From an uncultured Prevotellaceae bacterium (GTDB lineage Bacteria; Bacteroidota; Bacteroidia; Bacteroidales; Bacteroidaceae): a stretch of DNA of 64,000 nt. Shown here in pieces: positions 7,652 to 15,994 of the stretch (its first letter is position 1; each line of letters starts with the position of its first letter). Position numbers and translations under genes: made by a program. A model generated the notes under the pieces. It worked only from the letters and a program-made list of their open reading frames with translations. It did no database searches and was not told where the DNA came from. The stretch covers positions 62,001 to 126,000 of the forward strand of contig CACYYG010000009.1 in assembly GCA_902778535.1 (NCBI GenBank), read 5' to 3'.

Positions 7652-9118
7652 ATGCAGAAAATAGGATTCGACAACGAGAAGTATCTGAAAATACAGTCGG
7701 AGCACATCCGCGAGCGCATTGCACAGTTCGACGGCAAGCTCTATATGGAAATGGGCGGCAAGCTCTTCGACGACCACCACGCCTCGCGCGTACTGCCGGG
7801 CTTCCGTCCCGACTCAAAGCTGCGCATGCTGGCTCACCTGCGCGACGAGCTGGAGATTGTCATCGTCGTCTCAGCCGACGACATTGAGAAGAACAAGGTG
7901 CGTGCCGACCTGGGCATCACCTACGACGAGGACGTGCTGCGCCTGCGCGAGGAGTTTATGAACCGTCAGTTCATGGTGGGCAGCGTTGTCATCACCCACT
8001 ACAACGGCCAGCATGCCGCCGACCAGTTCCGCCACCGTCTGGAACGCATGGGCATACGCGCGTACGTACATTATCTTATTGACGGCTATCCGCACAACGT
8101 CGAGCTGATAGCCAGCGACGAGGGCTTCGGCAAGAACGACTATGTGGAGACTTCGCGCCAGCTGGTCATCGTCACCGCGCCAGGCCCGGGCAGCGGCAAG
8201 ATGGCCGTATGTCTCAGCCAGCTCTACAACGAGAACAAGCGCGGCATTCGTGCCGGCTACGCCAAGTTCGAGACATTCCCTGTTTGGAATTTGCCGCTGA
8301 AACATCCTGTGAACATTGCCTACGAGGCCGCCACCGCCGATTTGAACGACGTGAACATGATCGACCCGTTCCATCTGGAGGCCTACGACAAGATTGCCGT
8401 CAACTACAACCGCGACATCGAGATATTCCCCGTGCTCAACGCCCTCTTTGAAGGCATCTACGGCGGCAGCCCTTACAAGAGCCCTACCGACATGGGCGTC
8501 AATATGGTGGGCTTCTGCATCAGCAACGACGAGGTGTGCTGCAACGCCTCGCGCGAGGAGATTATCCGCCGCTACTACGACGCAACCAACAAGTTGGCCA
8601 AAGGTGCCGACAACGAGCGCGAGGTGAACAAGATTCTCCTGCTCTTCAACCAGGCGAAGATTACCACAGCCTACCGTCGCGTCACCGTAGCTGCCGCTGC
8701 CAAGCAGGAACTCAGCGGCCACACCGCTGCCGCCATCGAGCTTGAAGACGGCACCATCATCACCGCCAAGTCCAGCCCCCTGCTGGGATGCAGTGCCGCC
8801 CTGCTGCTCAATGCCACAAAGCATCTGGCCGGCATCGACCACGAGGCGAAGCTCATTCCCCAGAGCCTCATCGAACCCGTGCAGAAGACGAAGACGGAAT
8901 ACCTGGGCGCCAAAAACCCGCGCCTGCATACCGACGAGGTGCTGGTGGCCCTGAGCGTGGTCTCAGAGAGCGACGAGCGCTGCCGCCGCGCACTCGAGCA
9001 GTTGCCCCGCCTGCGCAACTGTCAGGTGCACAGCACGGTAATGCTCAGCGAGATAGACCGCAAGATATTCAAGAAACTGGGCTGCGGCCTTACCTGCGAC
9101 CCCGTCAAGAAGAAATAG
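7652..9118 (+). CDS. DUF1846 family protein
   Basis: A 488-residue cytoplasmic protein, full length for DUF1846, a family found mainly in Firmicutes and Bacteroidetes. Characteristic segments seen: QKIGFDNEKYLKIQSEHI at the start, FDGKLYMEMGGKLFDDHHA, a phosphate-loop-like TAPGPGSGKMAVCLSQ near residue 180, and KKLGCGLTCDPVKKK at the end. The glycine-rich loop suggests nucleotide or phosphate binding, but the biochemical role of the family is not established. A ketopantoate reductase-like gene follows after 27 bp and may be co-transcribed. Confidence 0.85.
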   Translation: MQKIGFDNEKYLKIQSEHIRERIAQFDGKLYMEMGGKLFDDHHASRVLPGFRPDSKLRMLAHLRDELEIVIVVSADDIEKNKVRADLGITYDEDVLRLREEFMNRQFMVGSVVITHYNGQHAADQFRHRLERMGIRAYVHYLIDGYPHNVELIASDEGFGKNDYVETSRQLVIVTAPGPGSGKMAVCLSQLYNENKRGIRAGYAKFETFPVWNLPLKHPVNIAYEAATADLNDVNMIDPFHLEAYDKIAVNYNRDIEIFPVLNALFEGIYGGSPYKSPTDMGVNMVGFCISNDEVCCNASREEIIRRYYDATNKLAKGADNEREVNKILLLFNQAKITTAYRRVTVAAAAKQELSGHTAAAIELEDGTIITAKSSPLLGCSAALLLNATKHLAGIDHEAKLIPQSLIEPVQKTKTEYLGAKNPRLHTDEVLVALSVVSESDERCRRALEQLPRLRNCQVHSTVMLSEIDRKIFKKLGCGLTCDPVKKK

Positions 9119-9145
9119 AAACGACTCATCAACTCCTCAAACACA

Positions 9146-10051
9146 ATGACCTACGCAGTTATCGGAACAGGAGCCATCGGCGGCTATTACGGCGCACGGC
9201 TGTCACAGAGCGGACAGCAAGTACACTTCCTGCTGCATCGCGACTATGAATACGTGAAGGAACACGGCCTGCAGGTTGACTCCTGCAACGGCTCATTCCA
9301 TCTGGACAAGCCATTCGTCTACAACGACACAAAGCTGATGCCAAAGGCCGATGTGGTGCTGGTGGGCCTGAAGTCGGTAAACAACCACCTGCTTGCCACG
9401 CTCCTCCCTCCCCTGCTCCACGAGCAGACGCTGGTGGTGCTCATACAGAACGGCATCGGCGTAGAGGAAGACGTGCAGCGCACCTTCCCCAATGTGCAGC
9501 TCGCCGCAGGACTGGCCTTCATCTGCTCGGCCAAGACGGAGCCAGGCCGCATCGACCACCAGTGCTACGGGCAGATCAACCTGGCCGACTACTCGTGCCG
9601 TGATGCTTCGCTCATGCAACAGGTCTGTGCCGACTTCAACGCTGCAGGCGTAAAGGCCGAGCTCGTGGAATATCACGAGGCACGATGGAAGAAAGCTGTA
9701 TGGAACATGCCTTTCAACGGTATGACCGTAGCCCTGCACACGCAGACCGATACGCTGCTCAAAAATCCGTCCACGCGCCAGCTCATCAAACAGCAGATGA
9801 TGGAGGTGGTAGGTGCTGCGCAGCACTTGGGCGTGAAGAACATCGACGAGCGCTTCGCCGACCTGATGATCAGCATGACCGACGAAATGACACCCTACTC
9901 GCCCTCCATGCGCCTCGACTACGACTTCCACCGTCCTATGGAGCTGCATTATCTCTATGCCCGTCCCATCCAGATAGCTGCCGAAGCCGGCTTCCCCATG
10001 CCCCGCTTGGAAATGCTCATGCAAGAGCTACAGTTTCTGGAAGCCAACTAA
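9146..10051 (+). CDS. panE: 2-dehydropantoate 2-reductase
   Basis: A 301-residue ketopantoate reductase, making pantoate with NADPH for pantothenate and coenzyme A. Seen: Rossmann motif VIGTGAIGGYYGARL at the very N-terminus, the VLIQNGIG segment, catalytic lysine region EARWKKAVWNMPFNG, and the C-terminal SMRLDYDFHRPMEL region near the substrate-binding serine. Length fits. The family also holds paralogues acting on other 2-oxo acids, so substrate is likely but not proven. The longest gene-free stretch on the plus strand follows, with a repeat element. Confidence 0.85.
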   Translation: MTYAVIGTGAIGGYYGARLSQSGQQVHFLLHRDYEYVKEHGLQVDSCNGSFHLDKPFVYNDTKLMPKADVVLVGLKSVNNHLLATLLPPLLHEQTLVVLIQNGIGVEEDVQRTFPNVQLAAGLAFICSAKTEPGRIDHQCYGQINLADYSCRDASLMQQVCADFNAAGVKAELVEYHEARWKKAVWNMPFNGMTVALHTQTDTLLKNPSTRQLIKQQMMEVVGAAQHLGVKNIDERFADLMISMTDEMTPYSPSMRLDYDFHRPMELHYLYARPIQIAAEAGFPMPRLEMLMQELQFLEAN

Positions 10052-10059
10052 TATTTCTT

Positions 10060-10380
10060 TTTTCTTTACAAAAGAGACAGAAAAACAGGGTTTTGCGAGG
10101 CTGAGATTGGCTCAGAATTCACGACAGGACAATTTGCTGAAAAAAACGCAAAAATGAGAGGGGTTGACTAACTCACTGATTGGCAGTTGCTTAGCTCATA
10201 TTCTTGTTTATCGGGAGCATCCTCGTTTTCAAAAAGGTATATCCGCGTGAAAAAAAGTCAATGCCTTTTTTTCACGCGGAGCCTCTTTTTTAGCAAAAAC
10301 AAGCCGTTCTGGAGTAAATTTAGACCCTTTTAGAGGCTGAAAAGCTGCACAAAACCCATGTGCGTGTGCAATTTTCGCAC
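10060..10380 (+). repeat. Dispersed intergenic element, copy A
   Basis: Related to the stretch at about 21868-22165. Shared landmarks in the same order: TTTCTTTACAAAA, an AAAATGAG..GTTGACTA..ACTGAT block (from 10151), a hairpin at 10243-10279, AGCC.CTTTTT after it, and a CCTTTT..GGCT..TGCACAA block. No open frame is convincing. Most of the 10052-10712 gap is this element; the remainder holds AT-rich sequence and the degP control region. Confidence 0.75.
10243..10279 (+). repeat. Hairpin inside element A
   Basis: Perfect 15-bp arms: CCGCGTGAAAAAAAG at 10243-10257 and its complement at 10265-10279, with a 7-base loop TCAATGC. The copy-B hairpin has the same stem except that the G10247-C10275 pair is an A-T pair. 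Confidence 0.9.
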
Positions 10381-10601
10381 CATATTCGTGTTCATCAGAT
10401 GACCGACTGGCGGCAAAAACCAGTCTTCCCGCTTCTATTTCGCAAATTTTTTTTGTAAAGAAATCGGAATCGTTTTTCTTTACATTTTTCCATACGCACG
10501 ACCCTGCCTTTTGCCAATTTTTGTTTAAATTAAGTTGTTGAACGAATGTAAAATATGGGCGGCGGCTCGCAAACAGAGCTTAAAGGAAGAATTGGAAATG
10601 T

Positions 10602-10650
10602 TAAAATGACGGAAAAGAAACTGACATTTTGTCTGTTTTCCATCATTTTA
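10602..10650. promoter_or_regulatory. 15-bp inverted repeat in the degP control region
   Basis: TAAAATGACGGAAAA (10602-10616) and TTTTCCATCATTTTA (10636-10650) are inverted copies with one mismatch and a 19-bp spacer. The right arm ends 3 bp before the -7 box at 10654 and the spacer covers the -33 zone, so a dimeric regulator bound here would control degP. Regulator unknown. Confidence 0.6.
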
Positions 10651-10653
10651 CCC

Positions 10654-10661
10654 TATATTTG
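10654..10661 (+). promoter_or_regulatory. -7 promoter box of degP
   Basis: TATATTTG, about 51 bp upstream of ATG 10713, with TTTTG at 10627-10631 as a -33 candidate. Confidence 0.7.
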
Positions 10662-10712
10662 CATTGGTGTTTATAGCACGGAAAACAGATATTAACAAAA
10701 ACCAATACGAAC

Positions 10713-12224
10713 ATGAAAAAGATTTTCAATTATTTAGTTCCAGGCACCAGTTTCGCTGCCATTGTCTTTGCCATCGCTGCATTCAGCAGCTCTAACGCAG
10801 CCACACAACCGCTGCCAGTAACAGCCCCCGAAGGTCTTACCCTGACCGATGTGCAGGCCGTGCCCGTGGCTCAGCCCGTCGATCTGACCTACGCCGCCGA
10901 GAAGGCACTGCCGTCGGTGGTGCATATCAAGTACACGCAGAACTCGAAGATTCAGACGGTGGAATACAGCGATCCGTTTGAGGACTTCTTCAGCGATCCC
11001 TTCGGCGGATTCTTCGGACGCGGACAGGGCGGCAACGGCGGCACACGCAGGCGTCAGGTGCAGACTCCGAAGCGCACGGCTGCCGGCAGCGGCGTCATCA
11101 TTCGCAGCGACGGCTACATCGTCACCAACAACCACGTGGTGGAGGGTGCTGACGAGCTGACTGTCACCTTGTCAGACAACAAGGAGTATTCGGCACGCAT
11201 CATCGGTACTGACAAGACCACCGACCTGGCCCTCATCAAGATTGACGGCCGCAACCTGCCTGCCATCGAGATTGCCAACAGCGACCAGGTGAAGGTGGGC
11301 GAGTGGGTGCTGGCCATCGGCAACCCGCTGGGACTTAATAATACTGTGACCGCAGGCATCATCTCGGCCAAGGCCCGCACGCTGGGCGCCAACGGCGTGG
11401 AGAGCTTCATCCAGACCGACGCAGCCATCAACGCCGGCAACTCGGGCGGCGCTCTGGTGAACACCAACGGACAGCTGGTGGGCATCAACGCCATGCTCTA
11501 CTCGCAGACGGGCAGCTACAGCGGCTACGGCTTCGCCATCCCCACGGCAATGATGAACAAGGTGGTGGACGACCTGAAGGAGTACGGCACCGTGCAGCGC
11601 GCCATCCTCGGCATCATGGGCACCGACGTGAAGAACTATGTGGACAAGGAGAAGGAGGAAGGCCGTGAGGTAGACCTGGGCACCATGGAGGGCATCTATG
11701 TAGACAAGGTGACGGAAGAGAGTGCCGCCGAGGATGCCGGTCTTGTGAAGGGTGACGTGATCATCGAGGTGGACGGTCAGAAGGTGACCAAGTTCGGCGA
11801 CCTGACAGGCATCATCGCCCAGAAGCGTCCTGGTGAGAAAATGAGCATTGTCTACCTGCGCGATAAGAAGAAATACTCGAAGACCGTTACGCTGCGCAAC
11901 GAGCAGGGCAACACCGAAGTGGTAAAGAATGCCGACCTGGACATTCTGGGTGCAGACTTCCGCGAACTGACACAGGAGCAGAAGGAACAGCTTGACATTC
12001 AGTACGGTCTGGAGGTAATCAAGGTGAAGGGCGGCAAACTGAAGGACGCAGGCATTGAGCGCGGCTTCGTCATCCGTCAGGTCAACGACCAACCTATCAG
12101 CACCGCAGAAGAACTGGATGCCATTGTGAAGGACGTAAGCACCTCGAAAGACCCCGTGCTCATCATCAAAGGCATCTACCCAACTGGCAAGAAGAAGACC
12201 TTCGTGGTAGAGCTCGGCGAGTAA
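10713..12224 (+). CDS. degP: Periplasmic serine protease/chaperone HtrA (DegP/DegQ)
   Basis: A 503-residue envelope quality-control protease. Seen: signal peptide to about residue 30, a Gly/Arg-rich LA-loop-like insertion (about 95-120), trypsin-like domain with the triad His141 (TNNHVV), Asp171 (TTDLALIK) and Ser244 (AGNSGGAL), then two PDZ domains (about 285-385 and 405-500). Such proteins degrade or refold misfolded outer-membrane proteins and are usually stress-induced. It has its own promoter with a strong inverted repeat over it, and a 29-bp inverted repeat follows the stop codon before rpoD. Confidence 0.95.
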   Translation: MKKIFNYLVPGTSFAAIVFAIAAFSSSNAATQPLPVTAPEGLTLTDVQAVPVAQPVDLTYAAEKALPSVVHIKYTQNSKIQTVEYSDPFEDFFSDPFGGFFGRGQGGNGGTRRRQVQTPKRTAAGSGVIIRSDGYIVTNNHVVEGADELTVTLSDNKEYSARIIGTDKTTDLALIKIDGRNLPAIEIANSDQVKVGEWVLAIGNPLGLNNTVTAGIISAKARTLGANGVESFIQTDAAINAGNSGGALVNTNGQLVGINAMLYSQTGSYSGYGFAIPTAMMNKVVDDLKEYGTVQRAILGIMGTDVKNYVDKEKEEGREVDLGTMEGIYVDKVTEESAAEDAGLVKGDVIIEVDGQKVTKFGDLTGIIAQKRPGEKMSIVYLRDKKKYSKTVTLRNEQGNTEVVKNADLDILGADFRELTQEQKEQLDIQYGLEVIKVKGGKLKDAGIERGFVIRQVNDQPISTAEELDAIVKDVSTSKDPVLIIKGIYPTGKKKTFVVELGE

Positions 12225-12227
12225 ACG

Positions 12228-12320
12228 AGAAGTGAGAAAGAATGAGTGATAAGTGACGAGTTGTTAATAAATGTATTTTTGTACAACTTTTTCACTTATC
12301 ACTCATCTTTTGTCACTTCT
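12228..12320 (+). terminator. 29-bp inverted repeat between degP and rpoD, probable terminator
   Basis: Arms 12228-12256 and 12292-12320 are inverted copies with about three mismatches, built from repeated GAGTGATAAGTGA-like units; the loop carries a second inner stem (GTTGT/ACAAC). It starts 4 bp after the degP stop. The right arm runs into the rpoD promoter zone, so it may end the degP transcript and also influence rpoD. Confidence 0.6.
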
Positions 12321-12326
12321 TTTTCT

Positions 12327-12334
12327 TACTTTTG
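12327..12334 (+). promoter_or_regulatory. -7 promoter box of rpoD
   Basis: TACTTTTG, 36 bp before ATG 12371. Confidence 0.65.
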
Positions 12335-12370
12335 CAGTTCGAAAAGCTTAAAACACCTATACCACACAAA

Positions 12371-13234
12371 ATGAGACAGCTCAAAATCACAAAATCGATA
12401 ACGAATCGTGAGAGTGAAGCCCTGGAGAAATATCTGCAGGAAATCAGTAAGGAAGAGCTTATCAGTGTTGATGAGGAGATTGAACTGGCTCAGCGCATCC
12501 GTCAAGGCGACCACAAAGCGGTGGACAGGCTGGTCAAGGCTAATCTTCGTTTTGTGGTATCAGTTGCCAAGCAATATCAGAATCAGGGACTGTCGCTGCC
12601 CGACCTCATCAACGAGGGCAACCTGGGCCTGCTGCGTGCCGCAGAGAAATTCGACGAGACACGCGGATTCAAGTTCATCAGCTACGCCGTGTGGTGGATC
12701 AGGCAGAGCATTCTGCAAGCACTGGCCGAGCAAAGCCGCATAGTACGCCTGCCCCTGAACCAGGTGGGAGCCGTCAACAAAATCAGCCGGGCTGCCAATA
12801 AGTTCGAGCAGGTACACGAGCGCAAGCCGTCAGCCGAAGAATTGTCGGCCAACACTGACCTGCCGGTGGATAAGATTGACGAGGCAATGGCGGCCAACAC
12901 CCGCCACGTGTCGATGGATGCGCCCTTCAGCGAGAGCGACGACGGCTCGTTGCTCGACTTGCTGCCCAACGACGACATTCCCGAGACCGACAGCATACTG
13001 GTGGACGAGTCGCTGAAGACGGAGGTGAGTCAGGCGCTGAAGATGCTCAGCGAGCGAGAGCGCAACATTGTGAAGGCTTTCTTCGGCATCGGACAGCCGG
13101 AGCTGACGCTCGACGAAATTGGCATGAAGTTCGGACTGACACGCGAGCGCGTCAGACAGATCAAGGAAAAAGCGCTGCGCAATCTGCGCACCAACAACAA
13201 GTACCACATTCTGAAAGGATATCTGGGAAAGTGA
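12371..13234 (+). CDS. rpoD: Primary RNA polymerase sigma factor (short Bacteroidetes RpoD)
   Basis: A 287-residue housekeeping sigma factor without the long region 1.1 of proteobacterial sigma70, as is normal in Bacteroidetes. The frame is open from 12332 but the promoter box overlaps that part, so MRQLKITKSITNRES at 12371 is the start. Seen: region 1.2, region 2 (LVKANLRFVVSVAKQYQNQG, LPDLINEGNLGLLRAAEKFD, FKFISYAVWWIRQSI), region 3, and region 4 helix-turn-helix (LTLDEIGMKFGLTRERVRQIKEKAL). It recognises the TAnnTTTG promoters marked throughout. A small exported protein gene follows after 27 bp. Confidence 0.95.
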   Translation: MRQLKITKSITNRESEALEKYLQEISKEELISVDEEIELAQRIRQGDHKAVDRLVKANLRFVVSVAKQYQNQGLSLPDLINEGNLGLLRAAEKFDETRGFKFISYAVWWIRQSILQALAEQSRIVRLPLNQVGAVNKISRAANKFEQVHERKPSAEELSANTDLPVDKIDEAMAANTRHVSMDAPFSESDDGSLLDLLPNDDIPETDSILVDESLKTEVSQALKMLSERERNIVKAFFGIGQPELTLDEIGMKFGLTRERVRQIKEKALRNLRTNNKYHILKGYLGK

Positions 13235-13261
13235 GGAAATTGAAAATTGAAAATTGTGAGA

Positions 13262-13696
13262 ATGATTAGATATATAATTGTTGTATTGAGTCTGGCGGTG
13301 GGCATTGGAACGGCCAGCGCCAAGAAACAGCAGGTTGAGAAAATGTATATGTTCGGAATGGCGGCTGCCTTTACCGACACTATCGTGCACTTCACCAACA
13401 TACAGATTGTAGACAGCGCGTGGATAGACTCGAAGACCAATTTCCTGCAAGACCGCGACATCTATTCCAACCAGTTGCGTACCTTCCTACGTGATAAACA
13501 GCAGGCACCCAACCGCACCTGCATCGTCTTCTATTCAACCAAACGCGAGAAGCTGGAGAAGAAATACCAGAAGATGCGGCGCCTCTATGGCAAGGACAAA
13601 CACGGAGTGGAGCACTTCGACGTGAGATACATCATGGATTCTGACTTCAAGTTTCAGCCAGTAAAACAGAAGGAGGAGGAAAAGCAGGATGAGTAG
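13262..13696 (+). CDS. Small exported protein of unknown function
   Basis: A 144-residue protein with a clear signal peptide (MIRYIIVVLSLAVGIGTASA) and a basic, charged mature part ending in a Lys/Glu-rich tail. I take ATG 13262; the leader just before it is made of iterated AAATTG units. I recognise no catalytic motif: segments such as HFTNIQIVDSAWIDSK and NRTCIVFYSTKREKLEKK are typical of uncharacterised Bacteroidales proteins in this position. The 3' end overlaps the start of the HPr-kinase-like gene by 8 bp, so the two are translated together. Whether it is a partner or substrate of the following cassette is open. Confidence 0.7.
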   Translation: MIRYIIVVLSLAVGIGTASAKKQQVEKMYMFGMAAAFTDTIVHFTNIQIVDSAWIDSKTNFLQDRDIYSNQLRTFLRDKQQAPNRTCIVFYSTKREKLEKKYQKMRRLYGKDKHGVEHFDVRYIMDSDFKFQPVKQKEEEKQDE

Positions 13697-14606
13697 CAGC
13701 CACTACTTCTGTATTGCCGGACACAACATCCGTATCAGTTTTAACGACGACGACAGTCAGAACAACATGGGGCTGCTGCCGTCGTTTCAGCCTTTTGCTA
13801 TTAAGGATGAGCCAGAAAACTCTACATACCTCCTTACTATAGACGTAGACGACAGCCTGCGCCCTGCAAAGGAGAAGAAGCTGGTGAGGAAATTCGACAC
13901 AGGCAACGGCGACACCGTCGTGCACCAGTTGGCTGACGGCGGCTACCAGTATATCGTGCGCGACATCATGGGCAACGACTGCTGCCTGCTCATCACAAAC
14001 GACAAATTCAGCCACTGCCGTTGTGCCCTCAACGGCGACTGGACAATGCGATCCTTCGGCCTGAACAATGCCATGATGATGACCTTCGCCTTTGCCGGCG
14101 CCTATCATCAGACAATGCTCATCCACGCCTCTGCCACAATGATTACCATAGGAGACGAAGAGATTGGTTTCCCCTTCATTGCCGCCAGCGGCACAGGAAA
14201 GAGCACGCACACCTCGCTGTGGCTCAAACACATTGAAGGCGTACAACTGCTCAACGACGACAACCCCATCATACGCATCATCGACGGCCAGCCTTATCTC
14301 TTCGGCTCGCCCTGGAGCGGCAAGACGCCCTGCTACCGCAACCGTAAAACGCGTCTTGGAGCCGTCACACGCATAGAACGTGCCCCTGAGAACAGCATCG
14401 AGCGCCTGTCACCCATCGAGGCTTTCGCCTCACTCCTACCCGCCTGCTCCAGCATGAAATGGGACGAGGGCAGCTATCGTCCGCTATGCGACGCTATCAC
14501 CCGTATCATTGAGACGACGCCTATCTATACCCTTCATTGCCTGCCCGACGAGGAAGCAGCACGACTGTCTTACCAAACTCTGACCGAACAATGGAAGAAA
14601 GCGTGA
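13689..14606 (+). CDS. HPr kinase/PEP-carboxykinase-like protein
   Basis: A 305-residue protein with a P-loop AASGTGKST (about 165-173), acidic LLNDDNP (about 187-192) and GSPWSGK (206-212), the order seen in HPr-kinase/PEPCK-fold proteins. The usual HPr partner and the CAP-like N-terminal domain are absent. Families of this type occur beside PqqD proteins, including in some lasso-peptide clusters, where a related kinase phosphorylates the precursor. Here it is followed by an S26 peptidase-like gene (1-nt overlap at TGATG) and a PqqD gene. Kinase activity is likely from the loop; the substrate is unknown and nothing in the window is a clear precursor peptide. Confidence 0.75.
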   Translation: MSSSHYFCIAGHNIRISFNDDDSQNNMGLLPSFQPFAIKDEPENSTYLLTIDVDDSLRPAKEKKLVRKFDTGNGDTVVHQLADGGYQYIVRDIMGNDCCLLITNDKFSHCRCALNGDWTMRSFGLNNAMMMTFAFAGAYHQTMLIHASATMITIGDEEIGFPFIAASGTGKSTHTSLWLKHIEGVQLLNDDNPIIRIIDGQPYLFGSPWSGKTPCYRNRKTRLGAVTRIERAPENSIERLSPIEAFASLLPACSSMKWDEGSYRPLCDAITRIIETTPIYTLHCLPDEEAARLSYQTLTEQWKKA

Positions 14607-15082
14607 TGTATCTGCCAAATGATGTGTTCCTGCCGCTGGTGCTCGACGAGCTGAAACAACATCCAGACAAGACAGCTACCATCAACCTGCGCGGACGCAG
14701 TATGAGGCCTTTCCTCGAGGACGGACGCGACAAAGCCATTCTGAAGCTCGTTTCCATTGACGACATTCGCAAGGGCGACGCCGTGCTGGCCGAGATACAG
14801 CCTGGTCACTACGTGCTGCATCGCATCGATACAATCAGCAGCGACGGCGCTGTCACGCTGATGGGCGACGGCAACCTGGGCTACGAGCATTGCCGCAAAG
14901 AGGACATCAGGGCTAAGGCCATAGGCTTCTTGCGAAAGGGACGCGACAAGGCCGATATGACCACAGGCCGCAAATGGCGCGTCTACTCCTGGCTATGGAC
15001 ACGCCTCAAACCCGTGCGCCGCTATCTGCTCTTCGCACGCCACCCACACATTCCGCAATCACTAAAACGCAATAAGAAATGA
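14606..15082 (+). CDS. S24/S26-type signal-peptidase-like protein
   Basis: About 158 residues. Seen: the nucleophile motif LRGRSMRPFLEDGRD and, about 50 residues on, YVLHRID followed by LMGDGN. In bacterial signal peptidase I the second residue of the dyad is Lys; the His here matches the ER/SipW-type arrangement (Ser-His). There is no N-terminal membrane helix, so it may be soluble or partner-bound. I prefer ATG 14606, which overlaps the preceding stop as TGATG and follows a GGAAGAA stretch; ATG 14591 would add five residues. The PqqD gene overlaps its end by 4 nt. A role in maturing a product of this cassette is inference. Confidence 0.7.
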   Translation: MYLPNDVFLPLVLDELKQHPDKTATINLRGRSMRPFLEDGRDKAILKLVSIDDIRKGDAVLAEIQPGHYVLHRIDTISSDGAVTLMGDGNLGYEHCRKEDIRAKAIGFLRKGRDKADMTTGRKWRVYSWLWTRLKPVRRYLLFARHPHIPQSLKRNKK

Positions 15083-15348
15083 AAGTTAAGAAAGGATTCA
15101 ACCTGAGAACTGTCTGCGGCGAAAACATCATCGTGGCAGAAGGTCTTTCCAACATCGATTTCAGTCGCATCATCAGTCTCAACGAGAGTGCCGCCTATCT
15201 CTGGAAGAACATTCAAGACAAGGATTTCGACGCCGACATGCTGGTAAGCCTGCTGACTGAAGAGTATGAAGTCAGCAACGAAAAAGCCCAAGAAGACGCT
15301 GAGGCGCTCATTGGGCAGTGGAAGGATGCCGGTCTGATTGAGGAGTAA
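15079..15348 (+). CDS. PqqD-family protein (peptide-chaperone-like)
   Basis: An 89-residue PqqD-fold protein: KKGFNLRTVCGENIIVA, ISLNESAAYLWKNIQ and EDAEALIGQWKDAGLIEE match the family's beta-strands and winged helices. PqqD proteins and the related RiPP recognition elements bind leader peptides and hand them to modifying enzymes. It overlaps the S26-like gene by 4 nt (ATGA) and is the last gene of this unit. No radical SAM enzyme, transporter or small precursor gene is visible nearby. Its 3' end overlaps the convergent phosphatase gene by 41 bp. Confidence 0.8.
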   Translation: MKVKKGFNLRTVCGENIIVAEGLSNIDFSRIISLNESAAYLWKNIQDKDFDADMLVSLLTEEYEVSNEKAQEDAEALIGQWKDAGLIEE

Positions 15349-15994
15349 TATCTTTAAGCAGTTGGAGCGGATTTGAAACGAAGGCTGCGGCTCCATGAGC
15401 TTGCAGGAAGTCGCGGCTTCTAAATCCCCAAAGCACACTAATGCAAGGCAAGCCGGCATTGCGGGCAGTGAGGATGTCTACATCGCTGTCGCCTACGTAG
15501 ACAGCATTTTCCTTCGTCACGCCCAACTGGCGCAACGCCTCTTCTACAGTATCGGGAGCAGGCTTCTTGCGGATGCCTTCCGCCTCATGCTCACCAACAG
15601 CCACTTCAATTGTGTCGGCAAAGAAATGCCGGCACAATTCTTTTGTAGCAGCATCAAACTTATTGCTTACCACAGCAGTGCGACAGCCTCGAAGGCGCAA
15701 CTCTCTGAGAAGCTCGGGAATGTCGTCGTACGGTCGCGTGGTGTCAAGTGAGTGTTCCAGATAATATTGGCGGAAAGTGTCAAGCACCTTTTCAAACAGC
15801 GGATTGTTCTCGCCTTCGGGCACGGCACGCTGCATGAGCACACGAACGCCATTGCCCACAAAGCTGCGCACCTCATCAATGCTGCGTTCGGGCAAACGAT
15901 GCATGCGCAGGGCATAGTTCACAGCAGCAGCCAAGTCACCAAGCGTATCGAGCAGCGTGCCGTCAAGGTCGAAAATATAAGTGCTGTAACTCAT
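15308..15994 (-). CDS. gph: HAD-family phosphatase, phosphoglycolate phosphatase-like
   Basis: A 228-residue HAD hydrolase. Seen: motif I IFDLDGTLLDT with nucleophile Asp, motif II VVSNKF, Lys in IRKKPAPDTV, and motif IV VYVGDSDVDI. The cap domain (about 15-90) is of the helical Gph/PGMB kind. It dephosphorylates small phosphoesters, classically 2-phosphoglycolate from oxidative DNA repair; substrate assignment within this family is weak. The start overlaps the malQ stop by 4 nt, so it is the distal gene of the his-malQ unit. Confidence 0.8.
   Translation of the reverse strand: MSYSTYIFDLDGTLLDTLGDLAAAVNYALRMHRLPERSIDEVRSFVGNGVRVLMQRAVPEGENNPLFEKVLDTFRQYYLEHSLDTTRPYDDIPELLRELRLRGCRTAVVSNKFDAATKELCRHFFADTIEVAVGEHEAEGIRKKPAPDTVEEALRQLGVTKENAVYVGDSDVDILTARNAGLPCISVLWGFRSRDFLQAHGAAAFVSNPLQLLKDITPQSDRHPSTAQ

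Noticed and set aside
10052-10712. Riboswitch or tRNA in the long gap before degP
   Set aside because: No cloverleaf or known aptamer core was recognised; the structure present is the repeat element and the degP dyad.
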